Source: Hymenobacter chitinivorans DSM 11115 (GTDB lineage Bacteria; Bacteroidota; Bacteroidia; Cytophagales; Hymenobacteraceae). Taken from it: a stretch of 64,000 nucleotides of DNA. The DNA lies in the NCBI RefSeq assembly GCF_002797555.1, contig NZ_PGFA01000004.1, positions 62,001-126,000 of the forward strand, given 5' to 3'. Position 1 is the stretch's first letter, and every line of letters begins with the position of its first letter. Of the stretch, positions 25,598-34,256 are shown one piece after another. The notes under the pieces are model-generated. The model was not told the DNA's origin. It saw nothing but the letters and a program-made list of their open reading frames with translations, and searched no databases. The position numbers and the translations under genes were made by a program.

Positions 25598-26365
25598 TCA
25601 GGCAATGTCCAATACCGCATTGAACGTGCGGACGACCTTCGACATTTCGGCCAGAAAATCCGGGGACTTTTCAATCTGGTTGCCAATGACGATGACGTCG
25701 GCGCCGGCGGCCAGGGCGGTATGCGCTTTTTCGGCCGTATTGATACCGCCGCCCACAATCAGGGGCGTTTCGGTGGCTTGGCGCACCGCCCGAATCGTGG
25801 CCGCGGAAACTGGATACATGGCCCCGCTGCCGCCGTCGAGGTACATCAGGCGCAGGCCCAGCTGCTCGCCGGCCATGGCCGTGCAGGCCGCAATAGTGGG
25901 CTTGTCGTAGGGCAGGGGCGTGGTGCCACTCATGTAGCTGGCCGTAGTTTGGCGGCCGGTATCGACCAGCATGTAGCCGGTGGGCAAGATCTGCAGGTTG
26001 CTGGCCCGCAGCAGGGGAGCTGCCACCACGTGCTGGCCGATCAGAAAATCGGGGTTGCGGCCCGAAATCAGGGACAGCAGCAGAATGCCGTCGGCCTGGG
26101 TGTCGAGGTGGAGGCTGTGGCTGGGAAACAGCAGCACGGGGACGGTACTACGGCTTTTTACTAAACGAATGAGCGACGCCTGGTGAGAGTTCATCACCAG
26201 GCTGCCGCCCACAAAAAAGTAATCAACAGGGTGTACTTCACTCAACTCCAGCAGCTGCCGGCATCCGGCCTCGTCCAGATGGTCTGGGTCGAGCAGGACG
26301 GCCAGAGATTTCTGGCCCCGGGCGCGGCGCTTACTGAGGGTTTCATGCAGATTGGTGAGGCGCAT
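25598..26365 (-). CDS. pcrB: Geranylgeranylglyceryl/heptaprenylglyceryl phosphate synthase (PcrB-like)
   Basis: 255 residues from the ATG at 26365 (MRLTNLHETLSKRRARGQKS). TIM-barrel motifs of the PcrB/GGGPS family are present: LLDPDHLDE near residues 23-31, YLDGGSGA near 176-183, VGGGINTAE near 212-220 and VIGNQIE near 235. These enzymes join an isoprenoid diphosphate to glycerol-1-phosphate, the first ether-lipid step in Archaea; bacterial copies, including those of Bacteroidota, are known, but the lipid made here is not evident. The start overlaps the end of the upstream gene by 23 bases, so they are co-translated. Confidence 0.9.
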   Translation of the reverse strand: MRLTNLHETLSKRRARGQKSLAVLLDPDHLDEAGCRQLLELSEVHPVDYFFVGGSLVMNSHQASLIRLVKSRSTVPVLLFPSHSLHLDTQADGILLLSLISGRNPDFLIGQHVVAAPLLRASNLQILPTGYMLVDTGRQTTASYMSGTTPLPYDKPTIAACTAMAGEQLGLRLMYLDGGSGAMYPVSAATIRAVRQATETPLIVGGGINTAEKAHTALAAGADVIVIGNQIEKSPDFLAEMSKVVRTFNAVLDIA

Positions 26366-27104
26366 CCGCTTCGTCGTGGTGATACGTAAAGTCGATATCC
26401 TTCGTCTCGGGCTCGACGGTAAACGAGCCGGGAGAAGTTGCAAGGTCGGGATTTTTGACCACAGGTAAATATTCACCGACTTTTTTCGCCACGTAAGCCA
26501 TCAAAACGGCCGTCACCTGAGCCAGCAGCATTTTGCCCGTGTCCGACTGCATAAAACTCTGGAAGGCGCCCGCCATTAGGTTGGCTGCTTCCGACGACTG
26601 TTTGGCCTGGGGCCGGTAAGCCGGCACCGAGTACGCCCGAGCGGCCCGGCGCGACACCGGCGGAAATGGGTCCATGTCGGAGTCGGTGTGGTACACGTCG
26701 GGGGCCAGGTGGGCCCGATCATGCGGCTGGGGTTCCTGGTGGCCCCGGTCGTTCTGGTGGCCATGGGCCGAGCCAAAGCCCAGGTCATCGGCCACGGCCG
26801 TGTCCAAGTCGGAATAGTGCTTACCGCGGTGCTTCAGCTCTTTTTTAGAAGAGGCAATCCGGTCGTGCAGGTCAAACTCCTCCAGGCCTTCATCAAAAGC
26901 CGAGGGCTTTTTGTTGCTGAAGGCTTTTTTGATCAGCCAGATACTGCCCAGCAAACCGACGCCGATGAGGGCGTACTTGCCGGCCGTTTGGGTTTTTTCC
27001 TTGATGTCATCAACGTCGCCCTGCAAGGCCCGCTCGTACTCAAGCTTTTGGCGCTCCAGAAACTCTCTTTCGTCGTCGAACAGTGGGTTGGTCAGCTCAG
27101 CCAT
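26343..27104 (-). CDS. Hypothetical protein with a short membrane segment
   Basis: 253 residues. The N-terminal MAELTNPLFDDEREFLERQK is charged and helical; a membrane segment lies near 44-60 (ALIGVGLLGSIWLIKKAF); the middle is a His, Asp and Pro-rich linker (HGHQNDRGHQEPQPHDRAH); a helical C-terminal part near 170-215 (AANLMAGAFQSFMQSD, AVLMAYVAKKVGEYL) may lie along the membrane. Family not recognised. The operon with a holin-X-like gene upstream and PcrB downstream suggests an envelope role. Confidence 0.75.
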   Translation of the reverse strand: MAELTNPLFDDEREFLERQKLEYERALQGDVDDIKEKTQTAGKYALIGVGLLGSIWLIKKAFSNKKPSAFDEGLEEFDLHDRIASSKKELKHRGKHYSDLDTAVADDLGFGSAHGHQNDRGHQEPQPHDRAHLAPDVYHTDSDMDPFPPVSRRAARAYSVPAYRPQAKQSSEAANLMAGAFQSFMQSDTGKMLLAQVTAVLMAYVAKKVGEYLPVVKNPDLATSPGSFTVEPETKDIDFTYHHDEADAPHQSA

Positions 27105-27112
27105 GAGGTAGG

Positions 27113-27490
27113 TTATGCTTGGCGTTTGTCAGATTTGTAAATCGTGTTGTTCAGCAGCTTGTCGGCCAGGCCCTGGAACAACTTTTTGTCGACGCCCACC
27201 AGGAAGATAATGAGCAGCAGCAGGTAAAACCCGGCTACGGCCCCAAATCCCCAGAAGGAACTGTCGAAAACATCGTTTAGAGCCAGTCCGGCAAAGATGC
27301 TGAGGAAAATCAGGAACAGCAGCCCGATCAGGCCCATGGCCGCGCCATGCACCGTGCCGACGAAAGCCAGCTTGACTTTCTCCTGAACTTCGAGGCGGAC
27401 TAGGTCGATACGCGTGTCGAGGTAGCCCTTGAGGTTGCCCACTAAACTATCGTTGCGGGGCGTTTTGGAAGCGTCGTCGTCGTAAGCCAT
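27113..27490 (-). CDS. Holin-X-like (phage holin superfamily III) membrane protein
   Basis: 125 residues from the ATG at 27490 (MAYDDDASKTPRNDSLVGNL). An amphipathic helix (YLDTRIDLVRLEVQEKVKLA) precedes two membrane helices near 55-75 and 85-105 (FYLLLLIIFLVGV). This is the pattern of the Holin-X/DUF1469-type family, which is common in chromosomes and does not imply a prophage; no phage genes are near. It is the first gene of the three-gene operon. Confidence 0.75.
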   Translation of the reverse strand: MAYDDDASKTPRNDSLVGNLKGYLDTRIDLVRLEVQEKVKLAFVGTVHGAAMGLIGLLFLIFLSIFAGLALNDVFDSSFWGFGAVAGFYLLLLIIFLVGVDKKLFQGLADKLLNNTIYKSDKRQA

Positions 27491-27641
27491 ACGGCGGGGA
27501 GAAGAATAGCGAGAAAAGATGTTAGACAGGTCGGAGACCAAAAAAACGAGCGGGAAGCCGGCTTTTTGGTTTGCTGGTTCATACGCAAAACCGTACGTCG
27601 TGTCTGAATTTTGCGTTACTTTTACTATATACTGCCCCGTT

Positions 27642-28784
27642 TTGAGCCAAAATCATTATCAGGTACTCGGTGTTTCCGCCACGGCTTCGGCGCAGGAAAT
27701 AAAGCTGGCATACAAGCGGTTAGCTATTCAATTTCACCCCGATAAGCACGGCGGTAGCAGCCAGTTCGAGGAGCAGTTCAAGGCCGTGAGTGCGGCCTAC
27801 CGCACACTGAGCGACCCGGCCCGGCGAGCCTCTTACGACCACCAGCTGCGGGCGGCGGCTTTGCGGGCTGATGAAGCGCGGCGGCAGCAGCAGTACCGGG
27901 CCCAGGGCCAGCACGTGTACGGCGTGCCCATGCCCCCGGCTCAGCCCCTGCGCACCCGGCGGCCGGCCGGCTCCACCGAGCGGCACTACCAGACCATAGC
28001 TAAGCGCCGCCCGAAGTTTACGCGCCGCGACTACCAACTCACGGCCGCGCTGGCCGCCTTGCTGCTGCTTTTCATCGTGTCGGTGAAGGTGACGATGGAC
28101 CACGTGACGGCCGTCAGCAACTACGAAAATGGCTTGCGGGCCTACGCCGGCCGGCACTGGAGCACGGCCCACGGCTTTTTTTCCGAGGCGCTGCAGTTCA
28201 AGCCTCAGTATAAGGAGGCCCTGCAGCGGCGGGCCGAAATCGAGCAGCTCGTGTACCGCAACTACAAGGCGGCCCGCAATGACTACCGCAGCGCCCTTGG
28301 CCAGCAGAACTCGGCTAAGAAAACGGCTCTGCTACTCTTTCGGCTCGGGCAGTGTCAGGCCGGCCTAGCCCAGAAAGACTCGGCCCAGCGCAGCCTCACC
28401 CGGGCCCTGGCCCTGGACTCGACGCTGAGTGCCGCCTGGCTGGCCCGCGGGGAACTCCGGCTGTTCGAGCTACTGCAGTTCGATGGGGCCGTGGCTGATT
28501 TGTCGGCCGGCCTGCGGCAGCGGCAGGCTGCCGGTCAAGCCGCGTCGTTGAAATACCTGACGTACCGGGGCCTGGCTTATTATAAGATGCGCGAGTTTGG
28601 GGCGGCCCGAGCCGATTACCGGGAAGTTTTGGTGCAAAACCCCACGAATGGGCAGGTTCACTTTCTACTGGGACGCTTGGCCCAGCAGGAGGGCAACCCT
28701 GCGGCTGCCTGCGAGTTTTTTCGCCGGGCCATTCAGCTTGGGTATTTGTATGCTGGAGAAGCTCTGCAACAGAATTGCCCGTAG
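27642..28784 (+). CDS. DnaJ-domain protein with TPR region
   Basis: 380 residues with a TTG start at 27642; an ATG at 27519 would add 41 residues unlike the family. A J domain fills residues 4-67 (YQVLGVSATASAQEIKLAYK) with the HPD motif in FHPDKHGG. A basic Gln/Arg linker leads to one membrane segment near 130-148 (LTAALAALLLLFIVSVKV). Three to five TPR-like units follow. It is probably a membrane-bound co-chaperone recruiting Hsp70. The protein partner is unknown. Confidence 0.85.
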   Translation: MSQNHYQVLGVSATASAQEIKLAYKRLAIQFHPDKHGGSSQFEEQFKAVSAAYRTLSDPARRASYDHQLRAAALRADEARRQQQYRAQGQHVYGVPMPPAQPLRTRRPAGSTERHYQTIAKRRPKFTRRDYQLTAALAALLLLFIVSVKVTMDHVTAVSNYENGLRAYAGRHWSTAHGFFSEALQFKPQYKEALQRRAEIEQLVYRNYKAARNDYRSALGQQNSAKKTALLLFRLGQCQAGLAQKDSAQRSLTRALALDSTLSAAWLARGELRLFELLQFDGAVADLSAGLRQRQAAGQAASLKYLTYRGLAYYKMREFGAARADYREVLVQNPTNGQVHFLLGRLAQQEGNPAAACEFFRRAIQLGYLYAGEALQQNCP

Positions 28785-28835
28785 CCAGCGGCGTGAAGCG
28801 GAGCATGTCTGGCTAATTTTGTTGGCAAATATCAT

Positions 28836-28850
28836 ACTAATATAATTAGT
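28836..28850. promoter_or_regulatory. Palindrome upstream of umuDC
   Basis: ACTAAT and ATTAGT are exact inverse copies separated by ATA. The palindrome is 35 bases before the preferred umuD ATG (28885), in a locally AT-rich leader. It could be an operator for DNA-damage control, but no known consensus was matched. Confidence 0.4.
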
Positions 28851-28884
28851 GCAACGTATACTTGTGGCAAACCTACTTGCTACA

Positions 28885-29349
28885 ATGAGCCGCGCTATTC
28901 TCCTCAACATTGCCCGGAAGCCCTTGCTGCTTCCCTTTTTTGAATCTGGCGTCCGGGCCGGGTTTCCTTCCCCGGCAGAAGACCACGTGGGCGTAAAGCT
29001 GGATTTGAATGCCTTACTGCTGCCCCATCCCAGCGCTACGTACCTGGTGCAGGTCGAGGGCCACAGCATGACCGGCGGTGAGTCGGGTATTCGGGACGGT
29101 GCCCTGCTGGCCGTGGATTGCCGGCTTACTCCCCGGCACGACGACATCATTATTGCCGTCATCGAAGGGCAGCACATGGTTAAGCGCCTGCTGCAGCGCG
29201 GCGCTACCTGGTGGCTGGTGCCCGATAATCCCCTGTTCCCGGCCATGCAGGTGCCCGAGCCGGACTTGTTTGACTGCTGGGGCGTGGTGACGTATGTGCT
29301 AACCGAGACGCGCCCTGGTAAGCTTTCCCGCCATGTTCGCGTTAGTTGA
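28885..29349 (+). CDS. umuD: UmuD-like self-cleaving protein (S24 family)
   Basis: 154 residues from the ATG at 28885; the GTG at 28849 would overlap the palindrome and add 12 residues. The S24 catalytic Ser is in VEGHSMTGG and the Lys in HMVKRL. RecA filaments normally trigger self-cleavage that activates translesion synthesis. In place of a classical Ala-Gly cut site, the N-terminal region reads VRAGFPSPAED, where A-G could be that site. Its end overlaps umuC by 17 bases. Confidence 0.92.
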   Translation: MSRAILLNIARKPLLLPFFESGVRAGFPSPAEDHVGVKLDLNALLLPHPSATYLVQVEGHSMTGGESGIRDGALLAVDCRLTPRHDDIIIAVIEGQHMVKRLLQRGATWWLVPDNPLFPAMQVPEPDLFDCWGVVTYVLTETRPGKLSRHVRVS

Positions 29350-30661
29350 CTGCAACAACTTCTACGTGTCGTGCGAGCGAATCTTTCAGCCCCGGCTGGA
29401 AGGCCGGCCCGTGGTAGTGCTGAGCAACAACGACGGTTGCATCGTGTCGCGCTCCGAAGAAGCCAAAGAGCTGGGCATTAAGATGGGCACGCCGTATTTC
29501 AAGGCCAAGCCGCTGCTGGACGCGCACGACGCCCGGGTTTTTTCCAGCAACTACGCTCTCTACGGCGACATTTCCCGGCGCGTGATGAGCTACCTGGCCG
29601 AAGTGGCGCCGGAAGTAGAAGTCTACTCCATTGACGAGGCCTTTCTCGATCTGACCGGCATGGAGCAGTGGCTGGAGCACAACCGCAGCAGCCTGACCGA
29701 ATACGGGCGCCGCCTGAAGCAGGAAATTAAGCAGTGGATTCACGTTCCAATCTGCATGGGCATTGCCCCCACTAAGACGCTGGCTAAGCTGGCCAACCGG
29801 ATAGCCAAAAAGGATCCGATGCACCACGGAGTGCTTCACCTCGACTCGGACGCCCGCTGCCGGTGGGCGCTGGAGCAAGTAGGAGTGGAGGACGTCTGGG
29901 GCATTGGGCGGCAATACGCACCCATGCTGCAGCAACACGGCATTGCTACGGCCGCCGACCTGGCGCGCGTGTCCGACGTCTGGGCCCGCAGGCACCTGGG
30001 TGGGGTGGTCGGGCTCCGAATAGTGCGGGAGTTGCAGGGCGTGCCGTGCCTGGAGATGATTCCGCCAGATGGGGGCGCCCAACCCCGGCACAGCGTGGCC
30101 TATACCCGCACTTTCGGTCAGCCGTTGGCCGCTTACCCGGATATTCTCAGTGCGGTAGCCACCTTCACCACCCGGGTGGCCGAAAAGCTCCGCCGCCAGG
30201 GCTGCGCCGCCAATATGCTCACCGTATTTATCAGTAAAAGTCGATACGGCCCCGCTCCGCCGCCCTACACGTATTCCAACACGCTGAGTTTGCCAGTGGC
30301 CACCCGGGACACTGCCGAGCTGCTACGCTACGCCCGCGTGGCTCTGAAGCAGCTGTGGCAACCCGGCACATCCTACAAAAAAGCCGGCGTGATTCTGACT
30401 GGTCTGGAGCCGGGCGGCCTGGCCCAGCTGAACTTATTCGTCGACAGCCCGCACGCCGAGCAACGCGCCCAACTCATGGCCGAGCTCGACAAGCTAAACA
30501 CTCGTTACGGAGCCGGCACGGTTGGTTTTGCCGTGGAGCTGGCTGATAAGAATGGCTGCAAGGGTGCCTGGGCCGGCAAGAAAGAGATGCGCACACCGGC
30601 GTATACCACCAGCCTGCCGGAAGTATGGCGCATCAATATCGACGGGCTACTGCTGGGCTGA
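29333..30661 (+). CDS. umuC: Y-family DNA polymerase subunit UmuC
   Basis: 442 residues, full length. Metal-binding acidic residues are seen in FALVDCNNFYVSCE (Asp6) and YSIDEAFLDLTG near residues 98-109. VLSNNDGCIVSRSEEAKELG is the UmuC-type fingers motif, and the little finger ends the protein. With UmuD it makes a Pol V-like lesion-bypass polymerase. It is co-translated with umuD. Confidence 0.95.
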   Translation: MFALVDCNNFYVSCERIFQPRLEGRPVVVLSNNDGCIVSRSEEAKELGIKMGTPYFKAKPLLDAHDARVFSSNYALYGDISRRVMSYLAEVAPEVEVYSIDEAFLDLTGMEQWLEHNRSSLTEYGRRLKQEIKQWIHVPICMGIAPTKTLAKLANRIAKKDPMHHGVLHLDSDARCRWALEQVGVEDVWGIGRQYAPMLQQHGIATAADLARVSDVWARRHLGGVVGLRIVRELQGVPCLEMIPPDGGAQPRHSVAYTRTFGQPLAAYPDILSAVATFTTRVAEKLRRQGCAANMLTVFISKSRYGPAPPPYTYSNTLSLPVATRDTAELLRYARVALKQLWQPGTSYKKAGVILTGLEPGGLAQLNLFVDSPHAEQRAQLMAELDKLNTRYGAGTVGFAVELADKNGCKGAWAGKKEMRTPAYTTSLPEVWRINIDGLLLG

Positions 30662-30809
30662 GCAGCCAGCATGGCTTGGGCTTGCTGCTGATAGTCAGTT
30701 CTGTATAAAACAGGTCGAGCTGGAGCTCCATGCTACTTTGATTGTCGGGTCACTGCTGAATTCATAGTGGTCCGGCAATGGCTACGTGGCAGAAAGGGGT
30801 TTGAAAACA

Positions 30810-30845
30810 AAAAAGCCCTTCCGCGGGAAGCAGAAGGGCTTTTTG
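30810..30845 (-). terminator. Terminator after tRNA-Phe
   Basis: AAAAAGCCCTTC pairs with GAAGGGCTTTTT around an 11-base loop, directly beyond the 3' end of the minus-strand tRNA. Confidence 0.85.
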
Positions 30846-30918
<73 letters not shown>

Positions 30919-31034
30919 AGCTCTGGGCCCCCGCAGGCCGTTATTGCCGTTGGGGAGCACAAAAGTAGTAAACGAAAACGAACCTGCAAGTCTTCCCGAA
31001 AAAAATCTTTCTGCCGAAAAACCCGTAATTTGTT

Positions 31035-32465
31035 ATGCATAACGAGTATATTTCGGACCTAACCCCAAACCTACCCTTTCCCGTGCACTTCTCTATCCAA
31101 AACATCCTCTTCTTGCTCGTCGCGGCGGCAGGCTTCGGTCTGTTTGCGTGGCAGGTTCGCAAGATCCGGGCAAACATCCTCGTCGGGCGCGACCGGGATA
31201 TGTCGGGCAACGTCAGCGAGCGGCTAAACAAAACCTTGTTGGTGGCCCTGGGTCAGCAAAAGATGTTTAAGCGCATCACGCCCGCCTTATTACACCTGAT
31301 TGTGTACGTGGGTTTCATCGTCATCAACATCGAAGTCGTCGAAATTCTGATTGACGGCATTTTCGGTACCCACCGCGCCCTGAGCTTTCTGGGGCCGTTG
31401 TACAGCGCCCTGGTCGGTACCAATGAAGTGCTGGGCGCCCTGGTAATTCTGGCCGTAGCGGCCTTCTGGTGGCGCCGCAACGTGAAGAAGGTGCGCCGCT
31501 TTACCGGTCCCGAGCTGCGCATGTGGCCCCGCCTCGACGCCAATATTATCCTCTACGTGGAGGTAATTCTGATGGTGGCCTTGTTCACGATGAACGCCGC
31601 CGACCTCAAGCTGCACCAAATTGAAGGAGTAGACCTGCCGGGCGCTTTCCCCATCAGCTCCCTGCTGACGGGCCTGCTGCCCGACAACGCTGCGGCCCTG
31701 GAAATTCTGGAGCGCGTGGGTTGGTGGGCGCACATTGTGGGCATTCTGTGCTTTCTAAACTATCTGCCCAGCAGCAAGCACTTCCACATTATCCTGGCTT
31801 TTCCGAACGTGTATTATTCGCGCCTGGTACCCCAGGGGCAGTTTTCGAATGTGGACAGCATCACCCACGAGGTGAAGGCTATGATGGACCCGAGCTACCA
31901 GGTGCCCGCGCCGGCCACCAACCCCGACGGCTCGGCTATGGCGCCCACGCCTTTCGGAGCCAAGGACGTGAACGATTTGGCCTGGACCAATCTACTGAAC
32001 GCTTACTCCTGCACCGAGTGCGGCCGCTGCACCTCGGTGTGCCCAGCCAACATTACCGGCAAGCTGCTCTCGCCGCGCAAAATCATCATGGACACGCGCG
32101 ACCGGATGGAGGAGAAGTACAACTCCCCGCTGATTTTTCAGCCCAACCTCTACGGCACCGAAGCCAAGCATGCCGAGCCGGAGGTGCTCGACAAGGAAAA
32201 CCACACCCTGCTGCGCGGCTACGTGACGCCCGAGGAGCTCTGGGCCTGCACCACCTGCAACGCCTGCGTGGAAGCCTGCCCGGTAAACATCAACCCGCTG
32301 GAAAGCATCGTGGAAATGCGCCGCTTCCTGGTGCTGGAAGAGTCGGCCGCGCCTAACTCGCTGAATGTGATGTTCTCCAACATCGAGAATAACGGCGCGC
32401 CCTGGGCCTTCTCGCCTTCGGACCGCTTCAACTGGGCCGACGAGCTCTACGTGGCGGCAAAATAA
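31035..32465 (+). CDS. Membrane Fe-S oxidoreductase subunit
   Basis: 476 residues. Five membrane helices cover roughly residues 25-260 (for example LLHLIVYVGFIVINIEVVEI and VEVILMVALFTMNAADL). Two 4Fe-4S clusters lie on the cytoplasmic C-terminal half: CTECGRCTSVCPAN near 326-339 and CTTCNACVEACPVN near 405-418. The layout resembles a fused NarI-like membrane anchor and HdrC-type ferredoxin. With the following CCG-domain protein it should form a membrane redox complex; donor and acceptor are unknown. Confidence 0.85.
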   Translation: MHNEYISDLTPNLPFPVHFSIQNILFLLVAAAGFGLFAWQVRKIRANILVGRDRDMSGNVSERLNKTLLVALGQQKMFKRITPALLHLIVYVGFIVINIEVVEILIDGIFGTHRALSFLGPLYSALVGTNEVLGALVILAVAAFWWRRNVKKVRRFTGPELRMWPRLDANIILYVEVILMVALFTMNAADLKLHQIEGVDLPGAFPISSLLTGLLPDNAAALEILERVGWWAHIVGILCFLNYLPSSKHFHIILAFPNVYYSRLVPQGQFSNVDSITHEVKAMMDPSYQVPAPATNPDGSAMAPTPFGAKDVNDLAWTNLLNAYSCTECGRCTSVCPANITGKLLSPRKIIMDTRDRMEEKYNSPLIFQPNLYGTEAKHAEPEVLDKENHTLLRGYVTPEELWACTTCNACVEACPVNINPLESIVEMRRFLVLEESAAPNSLNVMFSNIENNGAPWAFSPSDRFNWADELYVAAK

Positions 32466-32571
32466 AGGAGTTGTCAGTTGCTGGTTGTTAGTTGTCAGAA
32501 TCTCGACAACGACAAGTAGAACTGACCACTCCACCTGACAACTACAAACTGACAACTGTCAACTACCTACA
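32463..32571. repeat. Heptamer-arm inverted repeat, family C
   Basis: Left words GTTGTCA, GTTGCTG, GTTGTTA, GTTGTCA from 32470; right words TGACAAC, TACAAAC, TGACAAC, TGTCAAC before the next ATG. The arms pair imperfectly over about 30 bases. The element fills the whole gap between the two Fe-S genes, leaving one base between the last word-like block and the start codon. Confidence 0.85.
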
Positions 32572-33474
32572 ATGGCTGAGCAAACTGCCGCCCGTCAAAT
32601 CAACGTTCCGCTCATGTCCAACCTGGCCGCGGCCGGGGAGGAGCCCGAAATCCTGTTCTGGGTGGGTTGCGCCGGGGCTTTCGACGACCGTTACAAGCGC
32701 GTTACCCGGGCCTTCGTCCGGATTCTGGAGCACGTGGGCGTGAAGTACGCCGTGCTGGGCATGGAAGAAACCTGCACCGGTGACCCGGCCAAGCGCGCCG
32801 GCAACGAGTTCCTGTTTCAGATGCAGGCCATGCAGAACATTACCACCTTCGAAGGCTACGGCATCAAGAAAATTGTAACAGCCTGCCCGCACTGCTTCAA
32901 CACGATTAAAAACGAGTATCCGGCCCTGGGCGGTAACTACGAGGTAATTCACCACAGCACCTTCCTGCAGCAGCTCATCAACGAGGGCCGGGTGGGCGTG
33001 GCCGGGGGCGGCGAGTTCAAAGGCCAGCGCATCACCTTCCACGACTCCTGCTACCTGGGCCGGGCCAACAACATCTACGAAGCCCCGCGCGACGTGCTGG
33101 CCACCCTGGATGCCGACCTGGTAGAAATGAAGCGCAGCAAAGCCAACGGCCTGTGCTGCGGCGCCGGCGGGGCCCAAATGTGGAAAGAGCCCGAACCCGG
33201 CAAGAAGGACATCAACGTGGAGCGGACCGAGGAAGCCCTGGCCGCCCTCGACGGTAACGCCGCGGCCCTGGACGGCCTGCTGGGCGTGGAAAGCGGCAAC
33301 GCCGGCGCCACGCCCGCCCCGCGCAACGGGCAGCAGCGCAGTATCATTGCCGTGTCGTGCCCGTTCTGCATGACCATGATGAGCGACGGGGTCAAGAACA
33401 AGGAGCGTGAAAACAACGTACAGGTGTTTGATTTGGCCGAGCTGATTGCCACGGCCGAAGGCCTGAACGCTTAA
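32572..33474 (+). CDS. CCG-domain Fe-S protein (HdrB/LldE-like)
   Basis: 300 residues. Two copies of the Cys-rich CCG module are visible: GCAGAFDDR near residue 28, CPHCFNT near 104, HDSCYLGRANN near 156, LCCGAGGAQMW near 193 and CPFCMTMM near 263. These bind an Fe-S cluster or act in thiol/heterodisulfide and lactate oxidation in related proteins. Here it probably works with the preceding membrane subunit. A low-complexity Ala insert (ALDGNAAALDG) sits between modules. Confidence 0.85.
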   Translation: MAEQTAARQINVPLMSNLAAAGEEPEILFWVGCAGAFDDRYKRVTRAFVRILEHVGVKYAVLGMEETCTGDPAKRAGNEFLFQMQAMQNITTFEGYGIKKIVTACPHCFNTIKNEYPALGGNYEVIHHSTFLQQLINEGRVGVAGGGEFKGQRITFHDSCYLGRANNIYEAPRDVLATLDADLVEMKRSKANGLCCGAGGAQMWKEPEPGKKDINVERTEEALAALDGNAAALDGLLGVESGNAGATPAPRNGQQRSIIAVSCPFCMTMMSDGVKNKERENNVQVFDLAELIATAEGLNA

Positions 33475-33530
33475 GCAGATTAACTTCCTGAAGGCAAGAA
33501 AAATACTTGCTTTCAACGAGCTGAATAAAG

Positions 33531-33567
33531 CTGCCCCGGCGGAACTTCCGACCGGGGCAGTTTACGT
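33531..33567 (+). terminator. Terminator of the Fe-S operon
   Basis: CTGCCCCGG pairs with CCGGGGCAG around a 12-base loop, followed by TTTACGTTTA. Confidence 0.75.
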
Positions 33568-33663
33568 TTATAGGCGTGGGCTGCCGTACTATTGCTGCGG
33601 TTTACTTGTTGCTCCGTTGGCACCGGCCGGCTGCCGGTGCCGTCTTTGTCGTCTACCCTATCT

Positions 33664-34146
33664 ATGTTCGTTCCTTTCTCTGACCTTCCGGCTTCGGCCC
33701 GCATTTGGATTTACCAGGCCAGCCGGCCCTTCACCAGCGCCGAAATAGCGCAGGTGGAACCCGCCCTGCAGCGCTTTGCCGCCGAGTGGACCAGCCACGG
33801 CCGCAACCTGGAGGCGTCGGCCGCTATTCTGCACCACCAATTCTTGGTTATTGGCCTCAATGAGGCCGTAGCTGACGCCAGCGGCTGCTCAATTGACGCC
33901 TCGGTGCGGTTTGTACGCTTGGTGGAAGAGCAACTGGACCTGCAGCTGCTGGAAAAGTCGCAGCTGGCCTTTCTCATCGATGGGCAAGTCGAGCTGGTGG
34001 ACCGCCGAGTTTTGCGGCAGGCTGTGGCTGAGGGCCGCCTCACGCCCGCCACGCTGTACTTCGACAACACCGTAACGGATAATGCCAAACTGGGCCAGCA
34101 GTGGCCGGCGCCGGCCGCCATGACGTGGCTGGCCAAATATTTTTGA
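33664..34146 (+). CDS. Conserved hypothetical protein (often labelled ABC transporter ATPase)
   Basis: 160 residues from the ATG at 33664 (MFVPFSDLPASARIWIYQAS); the start at 33592 adds a Cys-rich extension without likeness. The central region AILHHQFLVIGLNEAVADAS and the ending TVTDNAKLGQQWPAPAAMTWLAKYF, cited at its start TVTDNAKLG, are typical of a small Bacteroidota family that databases often name ABC transporter ATPase. No Walker A or signature motif is present, so that name is misleading. Function unknown; likely cytoplasmic. Confidence 0.75.
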   Translation: MFVPFSDLPASARIWIYQASRPFTSAEIAQVEPALQRFAAEWTSHGRNLEASAAILHHQFLVIGLNEAVADASGCSIDASVRFVRLVEEQLDLQLLEKSQLAFLIDGQVELVDRRVLRQAVAEGRLTPATLYFDNTVTDNAKLGQQWPAPAAMTWLAKYF

Positions 34147-34256
34147 TTCCCGGCGCTGCTCTTGATTCAGAGTAGAATAATGGGTAAACTTAGTATTATT
34201 GCTAGGCTCCGGTCGTTACAACACCGGACCTTTTACCATTTCACCTTCAGAAATCC

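Noticed and set aside
27113..27490. Holin-X-like gene as sign of a prophage
   Set aside because: No integrase, capsid, tail or lysin genes nearby; this family is common in chromosomes.
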